Positions 1 through 9,204 of a stretch of 64,000 nucleotides of DNA are shown here, one piece after another. Origin of the DNA: Endothia cerciana. Taxonomy: Eukaryota > Ascomycota > Sordariomycetes > Diaporthales > Cryphonectriaceae. The stretch lies in NCBI GenBank assembly GCA_026119935.1, contig JALRMH010000002.1:124001-188000 (forward strand), read 5' to 3'. Each line of letters begins with the position of its first letter. Positions within the stretch are counted from its first letter, which is position 1. The position numbers and the translations under genes are program-made. The notes under the pieces are model-generated. The model was not told where the DNA came from. It did not search any database and was given only the letters and a program-made list of their open reading frames with translations.

Positions 1-473
1 GCAAGCCCGAGAGGGCCACGTACCATTACGCACAGGAGGTCCTGATGAGGCACTTCGGGGCGCTGGGGCGGCGGCGGCGGCGGCGGCGGCGGCGTCAGGC
101 CGGCGATGTCGCGGAGGGACAGGACGGCAAGGGGGAGAACCGGCAGCGACAGGAGCAGGCGGGAGGCGCCGGCAGCGGCGGTTCCTGGGCCGACGGTAAC
201 CACCTCCTCAGGAGCGTCTGGATGGTGGGCGACAACCCGGAGAGCGACATCCGCGGCGCCAACACGTGGATGAGCAAGAGGGGGTCGGGGGGCCGCCTCA
301 TGGTCCAGCCCGCGTGGAATGCGTGCCTGGTCAGGACAGGTGTCTGGGACGAGGCGAAGACGCCCAGGGAGCGGCTGGCCCCGGCGGCGGCGCCTCACAC
401 GGTGCAGGATGATGTCAAGGCCGCGGTGAACCACGCGTTCGAGATGGAGGGGTGGCCGGATAGGTTAGAGTAG
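1..473 (+). CDS. HAD-superfamily hydrolase, CECR5-like, 3' end only
   Basis: The reading frame is open from the left edge (frame starting at base 3) and ends with TAG at 471-473, so only the C-terminal part of about 157 residues is present. It opens with KPERATYHYAQEVL, the substrate-segment end of CECR5-like HAD phosphatases. The family's last HAD motif follows as VWMVGDNPESDIRGAN, whose GDN and DI acidic residues bind Mg2+. LVRTGVWD, also typical of the family, comes later. Proteins of this group are predicted mitochondrial or cytosolic HAD phosphatases of poorly defined substrate. The unusual part is about 50 low-complexity residues between the two motifs, starting with nine arginines encoded by a CGG repeat at about 70-95. 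The motifs continue in the same frame on both sides, so it is either an insertion or an unspliced intron. Confidence 0.8.
   Translation, partial: KPERATYHYAQEVLMRHFGALGRRRRRRRRRQAGDVAEGQDGKGENRQRQEQAGGAGSGGSWADGNHLLRSVWMVGDNPESDIRGANTWMSKRGSGGRLMVQPAWNACLVRTGVWDEAKTPRERLAPAAAPHTVQDDVKAAVNHAFEMEGWPDRLE
65..95 (+). repeat. CGG trinucleotide repeat
   Basis: A run of CGG/GGC units lies inside the HAD-hydrolase frame and encodes a poly-arginine tract. The reading frame is preserved. Confidence 0.8.
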
Positions 474-1219
474 AGGGCAGCCGGCGCCCCTGGTGTAGAC
501 GACCTGACGAGGGGCCCGAGCCTCGTGATGGGATAGACAAGTTCGAATCATCCTGGTACCCTTGTCCCGCATGGTAGTGCAAAATCCTGAGCGGCACCCC
601 GAAGGCGAAACGAACAGGACCACTCTGCCCGATATCATCTGTCTGCCGCTTCCTGATTGCGGTAGCACATGCTCTCTCCATGGGGAAAGGCCATCAAGGC
701 CTGGTCGATGCGGCCATGTCGGCTCGGGGATAGGCAGTGATGGGGGCCCCAGGAACCCGCTGGACGCTCAGCTGAAGAGACTACAGGTGGTAAGAGAAAT
801 CCTGTCTCCTGGTAAGTAATAGATTGAACACAATCAACTCAAACCGACTTCCGATGCCCCCTGCCTCCCAAGGCTAGCATGTCCACTCTACGTATTGTTG
901 TTAAGGCGGGCCACAAGAACCTTCGGCAGCTCCCTGTTTGTTCAATCGGCAGGCGGATATTGGAACGCTGGAGTGCAGTCCGGCCCCTAGCTTATTGTAT
1001 CTGATGTGTAACGGCTGTTTGTGATTCTCGCCATTGGGGACCCGGGGCCGCCGGTAATAGTAGGTAGACCTCCAGGGCTGCGTCTCCGACTCGCAGATTC
1101 AAGGGCGCGGAGCGGTCAAAACCCGATCAAGGCCACGGGGTCAGGATGTCCCCCAAAAGTGCTAAATGCATTCCATTCTATCACATTGGGTGGACGCGTA
1201 GACCCTCGTTCGCTCTTCG
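474..1219. other. Intergenic region, 746 bp
   Basis: No protein family is recognisable here. Short open frames on both strands lack motifs. The stretch at about 570-610 shares a diverged repeat with about 7820-7870; see the repeat entry. The 3' UTR of the HAD-hydrolase gene is expected at its left end. Confidence 0.5.
567..613. repeat. Dispersed repeat copy A
   Basis: This segment holds cctgagcggcaccccgaag (586-604) inside a longer similar block. The same 19-mer is found at about 7847-7865, with similar flanks (cgcatgg-agt before it, aaacg after it). Direct orientation, outside any recognised gene. Confidence 0.55.
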
Positions 1220-1812
1220 CTAGCTCTGTATTTGGCCAGCCGGATGTCGTCGACTGTAGCCACAATGCCAAATGACCTGTCGACGATCAGGTACCGCTGA
1301 GAATGTCCAGTTCGAGAAAGTTTGCGAGAGATATTCGATATGGCCATCCCAGCCGGCTGGGGTGAGCTCTCTGACTTTCTTGATCCTGATCGTGCCGTTG
1401 TTCATCTGGGATCCCCACCCAAATCCATAGAGACACGCGATGCTCCTTGACAATACCGTATCGGGAATGCATGTCAAGAAGCTCCTTTAGCCGTCCAGTC
1501 GATCGTCGAGACGCCTACTCGAGTTGGGCCGTCGAGGAGTGTAGAGTCAGGGCCAAACCGGCAGAAAGGCCAGTTAGGCTGCTCGGTGACCGGCAAGTAG
1601 TCGAACTCCCACGGTGTGCTGTTGCTGTCCTTGACGAGCTGGGTCCACCCATACATGGACGCGTAGCCCCTTTTGTCGGACTTCACACTCGCCTCGCAGA
1701 CAGGAAAGCCGCGGAAATCGCTCGGCGGGGTCGTTGGAAAGAGGAGGTCGAGACCGTACTTGGCGGGGTCATCTTCGAATGTAGACAGCGAGGGAGAGAG
1801 CAGCGATGTCAT
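1220..1812 (-). pseudogene. Conserved fungal protein of unknown function, broken by one frameshift
   Basis: The minus-strand ATG at 1812 starts MTSLLSPSLSTFEDDPAKYG. The frame continues with tryptophan-rich, cysteine-containing sequence up to VGVSTIDWTA and then hits a stop near 1474. A second frame takes over at once with SFLTCIPDTVLSRSIACLYG and continues through FGWG, TIRIKKVRELTP and SNWTFSAVP to a stop at 1220. I recall the two halves as one continuous sequence in an uncharacterised family of about 200 residues in filamentous fungi, with an N-terminal SLLSPSLSTFE and a central DWTA region. Only the few bases around 1490 are out of register, and no GT..AG intron explains the shift. Either the gene is inactivated by a recent indel or the assembly has an error there. 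Function unknown. Confidence 0.6.
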
Positions 1813-2690
1813 GGTGTCAGCTCCTGCGTGGCTGTGTCAGTGTGAAGGGCAGACGCCCCGCTTGATGCACTCGGGATCGTGAAGCGACCTGGTGCTTCGG
1901 GCAACCGTGGGCGGCGGACAGGGCAAACTTGTTAGGAAGATTGCGTGGCGGGGGCTGGCTTGCTGCACCTTGCACGTGCTGACTGGGCTGCGGACGATGC
2001 GATTCGCGGCTCACACTCGTTGACAACTGCAGGCTTCCATCAGTATACCCGGCCAGGCTGGTACAGTATATTGAATCCTTCTGCCAGGTCAGGTAAGGAC
2101 GCAGTGGACCCCGAGGACGAAGTCGGTCCGGTCCTGTGCAGTCGGGATCATCATACAGGGAGGGAGGGGCCTTTGGGTCGTGGGCGGCGCGGAACTGCAT
2201 CCCCTTGTTGCAATCTAGGTTGGGGCAACGAGAGGTTTTATCCAACAGTACACAGGATTTTCAGAGGCCTCGGGCGAAGGAAAACAGATCTCGTACTCGA
2301 CCCGTCGCGCAACAATGTTCACGGACGTATCTTCCTGAACCTCCCAACCCGCGCCCCTCCAGACGTCCCAGCGCTTTCGCGCTCCCACAATATAGCGTAC
2401 GATGAGGCAAAGGCCGGCGCGAACCAGTTAGTGTCGGGTGCCCTCGAGGGCTCAGCGAGTGGCGTTGACGCCAACACTTTCTCCACCACCAGACCATCAA
2501 GGTGGTACAGAGACACAGGGTCAGTCTGCAGAATTTATATGTCCAGACGAGACAAAATCTGCCATCATCTTCATCGGAGCGCCCCTGGCAGCCTTTGTCA
2601 CGGCGTCTGTTAAGTCGCACAGGAGACTTTCCAACGCACGAAGTGGGCCGGCTCGCGGCCTTGTCAGCTGATGAGGTTCGCCTCCTTCAG
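1813..2690. other. Region between two pseudogenes
   Basis: Open frames occur on both strands but none shows a recognisable motif. The right part may hold the eroded 5' portion of the MFS transporter remnant that follows. No promoter or RNA gene was recognised. Confidence 0.4.
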
Positions 2691-3510
2691 GATACAGACT
2701 GTGCAGCGACAATCGTTACTGTGCTTACCGATGAGTCTGATGCTCTAGGTGATGCTGGATGGTACAGCACCACCATCAGCCCCATGATCGGTGGCTTGAC
2801 TGCGGCCTACTCGTCATGGAGGGTCTGCTTTTACGCCTCGATCGCCGTCGCAGGCAAAGGCACTTCTTATCATCCTTGGCCTGTTCCAAAACGTCCAAAG
2901 GCCGCCCGAGGCAGATCTTCGCCTGCAGGAAAAGGCAGAATATATCTAGGCCTCCCAGGTATGGTGGTCTCTCTTCCTGCTACGAACTGCCTCGTCTTGT
3001 TTCCCCCTTGAGGAGGTATCAGTTGCTCATGGAAGAGTACCAGACGCTCGTCCCATTGCTGTTATCCTGTATCTTTTCGGCTGCTTTCGTGGTCCCGCAG
3101 ATACGGCGACAAGACAAGGCCGTCTTGCCTCCTCGACTCATCCGCTATCGATCCCTGGTCGCAGCCGCCATCCGGCCGCATCGGTTATTTCCACCCCCAG
3201 CACTGGCCACTGCGACTATCCTGACGTCCATCGGTATTGGGCTTACGACTACCTTTACGAGAGACACTTCCTTGGTCGAGGTCTGTGTGTACCAGGCCAT
3301 ATACGGACTTGGCTGTGGATTTGGGTGGCAAGCACCGTGTATCACAGCGCAGACCGTGGTACCGCCCGGGGATATCACCCAGGCATTGGTCCTCGTCGCC
3401 TTCTCTTTTTCTACAGGAGGCGTCGTCGCACTCGCAGTGGCACAGCAGGTCTTCAGTGCACGGCCAGTGGTCCTTCTGCACGGCATTTTTTCCGGAACTA
3501 TCAATGGGTG
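2690..3510 (+). pseudogene. DHA2-type MFS multidrug transporter remnant
   Basis: Plus-strand fragments in all three frames line up with the middle and C-terminal half of fungal 14-TM drug:H+ antiporters. In order they are: ISPMIGGLTAAYSSWRVCFY (loop after TM5 and TM6); LLIILGLFQNVQRPPEADL with LQEKAEYI in another frame; LGLPGMVVSLPA; LPPRLIRYRS; then TILTSIGIGLTTTFTRDTSL and YGLGCGFGWQAPCITAQTVV. The order and spacing fit the family, but reading needs several frame changes and passes a stop codon in the second piece. The N-terminal third is not recognisable. The gene is decayed and cannot encode a working transporter. Such transporters often sit beside secondary-metabolite genes, but none is recognised here. 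Confidence 0.75.
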
Positions 3511-5293
3511 ACATCGTCAACAGCGATAACGTCATGCCAGGGCAGTATCGTCAGCGCATCCAAAGGGTTCTGGGCCAGCCAGCGGTCGGAGGCAGTGAAG
3601 TTCCCTCTCAGGGCCAACTAGTACGGATGATGAGAAGAGAAAAGAAAGGTCAACACCGCTGTATGCGTAACGCCCTCTCCCTGCCCACAATGGCTGGAGA
3701 CGAGGAGGAGGAGGAGGAGGAGGAGGAGGAGGAGGAGGAGGAGGAGGCGGACTCGTCTTGTCTCCCAGCCAGCGCGGAGGCATAATAAGTACTAATTACC
3801 CAGTAGGTCGTACCAATCCTAGGCAGGTACTTGCTACGATATACTACGCACCATGGCCCGAGCGCCCTCCGCTACTGTACTGTACATACTTTACACTGTA
3901 CGCTAATATGACCTAGCGCAGATCGCCTGCCCTGCCCTGTAAGGATGTGAGGCGCCCGGAACGCACAAGATGGGCGGGCAGGGTGAGTGACAAGGAGTGA
4001 GTTGGTGGGGTGGACAATGCAGGCAGGCAGACAGACATGTCCTGTGAATCCTGTGAGTTCCCGAGGACACATGGGCCAGTGTGTGTTGTCGCGGGGAGAG
4101 AGGGGGGTGGGATGATGACTCGGTATATTGGTGATGTTCACAAACAAGTACTGTATGTACCACAGCACAAGATACAAGATACATTATACATTTATTTAGG
4201 CCTTTGCTTACAGCACGGTCACCGTTGAACACACGGAGGGAGGTCAACGGTAAGCTCCGCGGAGTCCAGACTGGGGAATACACTAGAGCCATGCTAACAT
4301 GTTTCGTAATTCAGTGGAGACGGCCTCCAAACGCTCTTGTTCGCAACGTTGCACCTCGACAAGATGCTCCTGGACAGCCAGGGCAGCCACATCGGCTTGA
4401 AACTATGGGGTGGGGGTCAAGAAACTTTCCTTGAACTCTGAGGTGGAGGAGCGTGGGCACATGCTCCCGGGTCGTACCTGTATTACTAGGCACGAGATGA
4501 TGGGGAAACCAAGAGGTAGATGGCGGACGCGTTTAGATTACTTGCCGCAACTCTCGGAGGCGGATGTATGGTAACGATGAAACCTCACTATTGGTCCTTT
4601 GAGGGCTGTGATACGAGTGGCTGCGATGGCCAGGCATCTGAACACCTCCTGGGAGCAAATATCAACCATCACGGGTTTCTATTGCCCAAATGCTTCCCGG
4701 CCGACCCCGGATGCATGCTCATCAACCGCCTCATCACTGCTGTGTTCCATCTCTGGTCTGTGTGGGGGGAGCACTGAGCCTGTAGGACCGCCCGTCGTCC
4801 CGCATGGGCTATGTTGTCCCAATAACAGGGTCTTTCCGGTAGATATCGACCCTCTCTCCGGGGCAGAACCCGACCAGCGAGCGAGCTGGGGCCTGGAGGT
4901 TCGTGTCCTCGCCACACTCCCGGATCCGCTCTCTGGCTCTGGGAGCTTTGGCAAGCGAGATCTGGGTGTCAACAGAACGCCGCGGGGATGGGCCGGTCTG
5001 CCCTCTTGCGAGTATAAAGCTTGTTGGTTGGCGGGGGGGGGGGGGGAAATAACAAGAGGTCTAGATCGGACGGGGCTGCTACCACCCTAAATCGCCGATG
5101 GTGACCTGTACGGCCGCGGGGCAGACTCGACTGGGTTAGGTTTTCCTCACACTGGCGGGTCATCGAAGCAGCTCAAGTGGTTTATCTTGGTTCATGTGTT
5201 CTTGATTCTCGGAATTGAAACGGAAAGAAGGAAGGAAGAAAAAAAAAAAAAAGAAGAAAAAAAAGGCGGAACTGGGTATCTGTCTAGTAAAGC
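3511..5293. other. Intergenic region, 1.8 kb
   Basis: No recognised gene. It holds the GAG microsatellite, a G run at about 5033-5046 and an A/GAA-rich stretch at about 5223-5265. The latter lies just beyond the stop of the GH16 gene and probably belongs to its 3' UTR. Confidence 0.5.
3701..3748 (+). repeat. GAG trinucleotide microsatellite
   Basis: About 15 GAG/GGA units in a row, just downstream of the MFS remnant. The open frames across it (poly-Glu on plus, poly-Pro on minus) come from the repeat and are not evidence of a gene. Confidence 0.9.
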
Positions 5294-6230
5294 TCAGGAG
5301 GATTGGTACACCTGGAAGGATCCGAACTCCCAATATGCGTCCGTGAAGTTGGACGGGTTGTTTGCGACGAAGTCTGTACAGTTGCTTGGGCCTGAGATAG
5401 TGGGAAGAGTCAGCGCTGTGATTCCTCATCCTACGAACCACGACCTGCATGCATGTGATAGAGACGGCAAGACGGGAGGGAAGAGGGAAGAATGCCAGGC
5501 AGACGAGGGGAAAGGGGGCAAGACGGATCGGAGATTCAACTTACACCCAGCCGAAGTGTAATCGCTGCCGCCGGCCCAGCTGCCGCAGAAGTCGATATTG
5601 ATGATGATGGACTGGTTCTGGAAGTGGGTGTCGATATCACACCCGGTGTCGGGGAAGTCCGCCGTCGCGGTGCCCCAGGTGCTCGGGTCGGGGCTGCCGG
5701 CGTCGATGTCGCTCGGGATGCTGCCCCGGGCGAACTGCCAGACGCGGATGCCCTCGCTCCGCCACTCGACGGCGGTGACGCCGCCGCCGCCGTCGTTGTA
5801 GGCGGCGCCGAACGTGGCGGTGTCGGCCTGGACCCCGCACCCGGCCTCGTCGTTGGCGTCCCAGTAGCAGTTTTCGTACAGGGCCGTGCCGTTCATCTCG
5901 CGCTTGTGGTCCATCTCGCAGCTGCTCTTGGCGTGCAGCGTCATCTGGTTGCCCGTGTCGCCCATGTTGACCGCCTCCATGGCGTCGATCTCCCCGTGCT
6001 CCGGCCAGTTGTTGGGGTCCGTCAGCCATAGCGCCGGCCAGGTGCCGCACCCCACGGGCGAGTGCTTGACGTCGAAGATGAAGAGGCCCTTGTCGTAGGT
6101 CGTCTTGGAGGTCACGCGGACGCTGTTGCGGGCGGTGGTGGAGTCCGCGCGGCGGTGCTTCTGGCCGCCGCCGCCCTGGTTGGACTGGCCGCCCTGCTGG
6201 CCACCCTGGTTGTTGTTGTTGTTGTTGTTG

Positions 6231-6289
<59 letters not shown>

Positions 6290-6766
6290 GGAGGAGCTCG
6301 AGGAGCTCGAGTCCGAACTGGAGTCTGAGCTGTCATCCGCATCGGACGTGTCGACGCGGAGGACGGCCGACGAGCTGGAAGCATATGTCAGGTTGAGGGA
6401 GCTGGCCGTCTCCGAGTCCACATATGTCACGGTGCCGCCCGAAGGATCTTTATACAGTTTTGTAAGCGCGTGATTCCTGAATTACGGAAGAAGAAGAAGA
6501 AGAAGAAGAAGAAGGGGAAACACCGAACCTGTATCCGTGTAATAGTCGAAATAGCTGAAGAAGTCCTCGCCCTCGTAGGCGTCCGCCAGCGTGTAGTTCA
6601 GCGCCGTGTAGTCGGGATACGCGTTTGCCTTGGCCTCCTCGACCGGGACCACGATGACGATGATGAGCACGGCGGCGGCCACGCTGCCTATTATGATCCA
6701 CGTCTTCTTGCTCAGCGTCTTGAGGAAGCCGAGGGGCCCGTGAGGCTGCATCTCTACCCGCCCCAT
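5294..6766 (-). CDS. Glycoside hydrolase family 16, membrane-anchored endo-1,3(4)-beta-glucanase-like
   Basis: Three exons are proposed: 6766..6529, 6447..5545 and 5391..5294 (1239 nt, 412 residues). The second donor is GTAAGT and the acceptors are AAG and CAG. The N-terminus has a cytosolic leader and one membrane helix (WIIIGSVAAAVLIIVIVV, residues about 24-42), giving a type II topology. The GH16 domain contains HGEIDAMEAVN near residue 230, the family's E-x-D-x-x-E catalytic motif with nucleophile and acid/base glutamates. It also has GTWPALWLT and the usual C-terminal CTDFVANNPSNFTDAYWEF. The likely role is hydrolysis or remodelling of cell-wall beta-glucan at the cell surface. Residues about 130-158 are poly-Ser then poly-Asn followed by a Gly/Gln-rich linker, inserted before the strand RNSVRVTSK. 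Substrate specificity cannot be read from sequence. Confidence 0.88.
6209..6288 (-). repeat. Adjacent GTT and GCT trinucleotide repeats inside the GH16 gene
   Basis: On the plus strand a (TTG)n run of about 10 units passes directly into a (CTG)n run of about 16 units. On the coding strand they give poly-Asn and poly-Ser. They lie within exon 2 and keep the frame open. Confidence 0.92.
6486..6516. repeat. GAA microsatellite in GH16 intron 1
   Basis: About nine AAG units fall inside the 81-bp first intron (6448-6528). On the coding strand this is a TTC-rich tract between the donor and the TATAAAG acceptor. Confidence 0.8.
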
Positions 6767-7668
6767 CGTTCTGCGCTCCGGTTACCTGGACCCGGCCCGG
6801 ACTGCAGGCCGCGTCTCGCTGGGTTGGTGATGTGATGGATGGGTGGCAGCTCCTTGTTTCGGGGACAACCTAATGTCTCCGGCCTGACGGAGTAAGGGGT
6901 GACCAGTCGTGGATGGCGGCGACAGGAGATGAATGCGAGCGCACCGCTGGGGGGGAATTTCACAGGGAGAATCGCGGGACGCCTGAACACGTTTAAGGTG
7001 AGAGACCCAAGGTTTGCCTTTTCTTCTTTTTTTTTTTTTAAAAAAAAAAAACCCCCCTGCCCAGAAAGAGTATGTATGTATACAAGGAGATGATATTATC
7101 TTCTATGACTTGTATGTGCAGGACCAGCATGGCAACGGGGCGTGGGCCCTCCCCCCATCCATGGTTGGTGGTCAGGTCCTGGGCGGGCAATTCGAAGCCT
7201 GCTCCGCCATTCGAAGACGCGCGGTCCGCATCTCGACAGAGGTGCATACTATTAAACCCCCCCCTGAAAATCGGGTCATGGTGCGCGAATCATGATAAGT
7301 TTGATAAGGACACAAGCCAGTGTTCATGAGTTGTTCCTGGTAAAAACAGGGCCCTCAGCCACACTGTGCCTGCTTTTTGGGGGGGGGAAAGGAGGAGAGT
7401 GGTCTAGCCATTATGTCAGAGATTTTTGGTCCAGGGATGACGACGTCGCCCACTCCACCAGCCGCGCACGCTATTTAGTGGGGACCGGGACTGTATCTGG
7501 AGCTGTCATAAGTTGAGGGGGGACCGGAGACAGGGAGAACAGGAGGATATGATAAAACATGGTGGCAACGAGGAGGAGGCCTCAAAAGACATATCGCCTC
7601 GTCCACGTCCTCGTCCCCGTCCTCGTCCCATTTCTGTGAGCTGGGTGTAGCCTTTTATCGCTTTCTTC

Positions 7669-7691
7669 TATATATATATATATATATATAA
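7669..7691. repeat. TA dinucleotide microsatellite
   Basis: About 11 TA units flanked by C/T-rich and G-rich sequence. It is not associated with a recognised gene. Confidence 0.9.
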
Positions 7692-7823
7692 GGGGGAGGG
7701 GGGCGAGGCTATTTAGGTGTCATAAACCCTGGCTGACTGACTGACTGGGGTTTTAACATCCTCAGGCGAGTATTAAATTCTCCGCCATGCCTGACGTGGT
7801 CCCCTCTCTTAGCGTGCGGGACG

Positions 7824-7874
7824 CCGTGCGCATGGCAGTATAAAGGCCTGAGCGGCACCCCGAAGCAAAACGGC
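7824..7874. repeat. Dispersed repeat copy B
   Basis: It holds the same 19-mer (cctgagcggcaccccgaag) as copy A at 586-604, in the same orientation, with similar but diverged flanks. Element type is unknown. Confidence 0.55.
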
Positions 7875-9204
7875 CTCGTGGGCTACCATCTTGGGTGTGC
7901 TCAGGTGCGCGCCCCGCCCCAACCGCTTCGATGGTCTCTGCCAGCAGAGACCAGACGGGAGGAGGGCCGGGCGGAATTGATAGAAACCCAGGCTGCACTG
8001 TCAACGAACGAGTTTGTGGCGGGCACTCATCCTCGCAGAAGACCGACCGTCCCTCGGGCTGTCACCAGCTGTGCCTCGTCTCAAAAATGTCATATCCAGG
8101 CAGGCCAACCGTAATACCATCGCCGACGTCCTTGGCCCAGGCTGGTTCATCGACGCAGCCGAACAACGCCCCGCTCCTCCCGTGAGACCTCCCTCCGGCG
8201 ATTTCATCGCGGCCCCCGAATCCAACCAGCCCCATATCCTACATATTTGCCGACGGGACGAGTTGTTGCCCCCCGCCGTTCTCCGCTACATGATATGCAG
8301 TCTGGGTGCTTACCCGTCCGCCTCCCTTTTCGGAGGGAAGCCCTCCAGCCGAAAGCTCCCAGCTGATTCCCTTACGCCGATATCCCTTCCAACATGGCCA
8401 CAGTCGACGGAATTTGGACATGTAATTACTACCAAAGCCGCCGCCGCAGCAACATGGGAAGGCCACCGGCCAGCCGACCTGGAGCTCGATCTCCACTGGC
8501 GTCTGCCATCATGACCTCGGCCTTCTTCAAGCCGTGTTACACACCCGCCCTGGTTCTCAAAGGCCCTCCCTCACCTGTCCGCAATAGGCACGATTGTAGT
8601 CGCAACGACCAGAAGACCAGGACTGGTTCTTGACGGCGGCGAGGCTATGAGTAAGTCGAAGGTCTCCATATCTATTTACCCAGAGCGGATCCGGATTACT
8701 CCCAGCTCAATAATACGCCGCGAGAGAAGACGTTCCAACAGAAGTCGCTATTAAATATATGAGAGCTATGCGAGCCGCCGGCCCTTGTAGTGCTGCCCTT
8801 GGTTACGGGAGTTTTTATTCATTACGTCTCTTGACAGGATGGTTTGGACGCCTGAGGAGAGAGATATAGCTTTCCGTGCGCTGGCGGGCCAGGCACGGCC
8901 TGTCTGCTGTTTCCCGCGATGTGTGTTTGCGCAGGTCGGCTCTTACGGCGGGGACGAGAGGCGCAGCGACTGGCTGGGCAGCTTCTGCATGCATCTGCAG
9001 CCAGCGAAGACTCCGAGGGCATGCTGTCATGTGTTGACGCACCCAGCCTCGGAGGTCTCAGACATAATTATCGCAGGATCTCGTGACCAGCAGATCATAT
9101 CTCCGCCGCTCTGACTGCCTAAGGAGGTAATATCCTCTGATCACATACGTACCGGCTCCTTTCCCTCCGCCCTCATCTCCGGACCTGTCACGAGTCCACC
9201 CCTG

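Larger units (their letters stand above)
6767..9204. other. Intergenic region, 2.4 kb
   Basis: No gene is recognised. It contains a T run followed directly by an A run (about 7027-7050), a G run (7379-7387), degenerate GTCCTC hexamers (about 7595-7632) and a TA microsatellite (7669-7691). Repeat copy B is at about 7820-7870. A plus-strand frame of about 166 codons (8014-8514) lacks any motif I know. The 5' flank of the GH16 gene lies at the left end. Confidence 0.5.

Noticed and set aside
8014..8640. Plus-strand frames considered as a decayed enzyme gene
   Set aside because: Some segments look protein-like (IADVLGPGWFIDAAEQ) but no family could be named and no order of motifs supports a gene.
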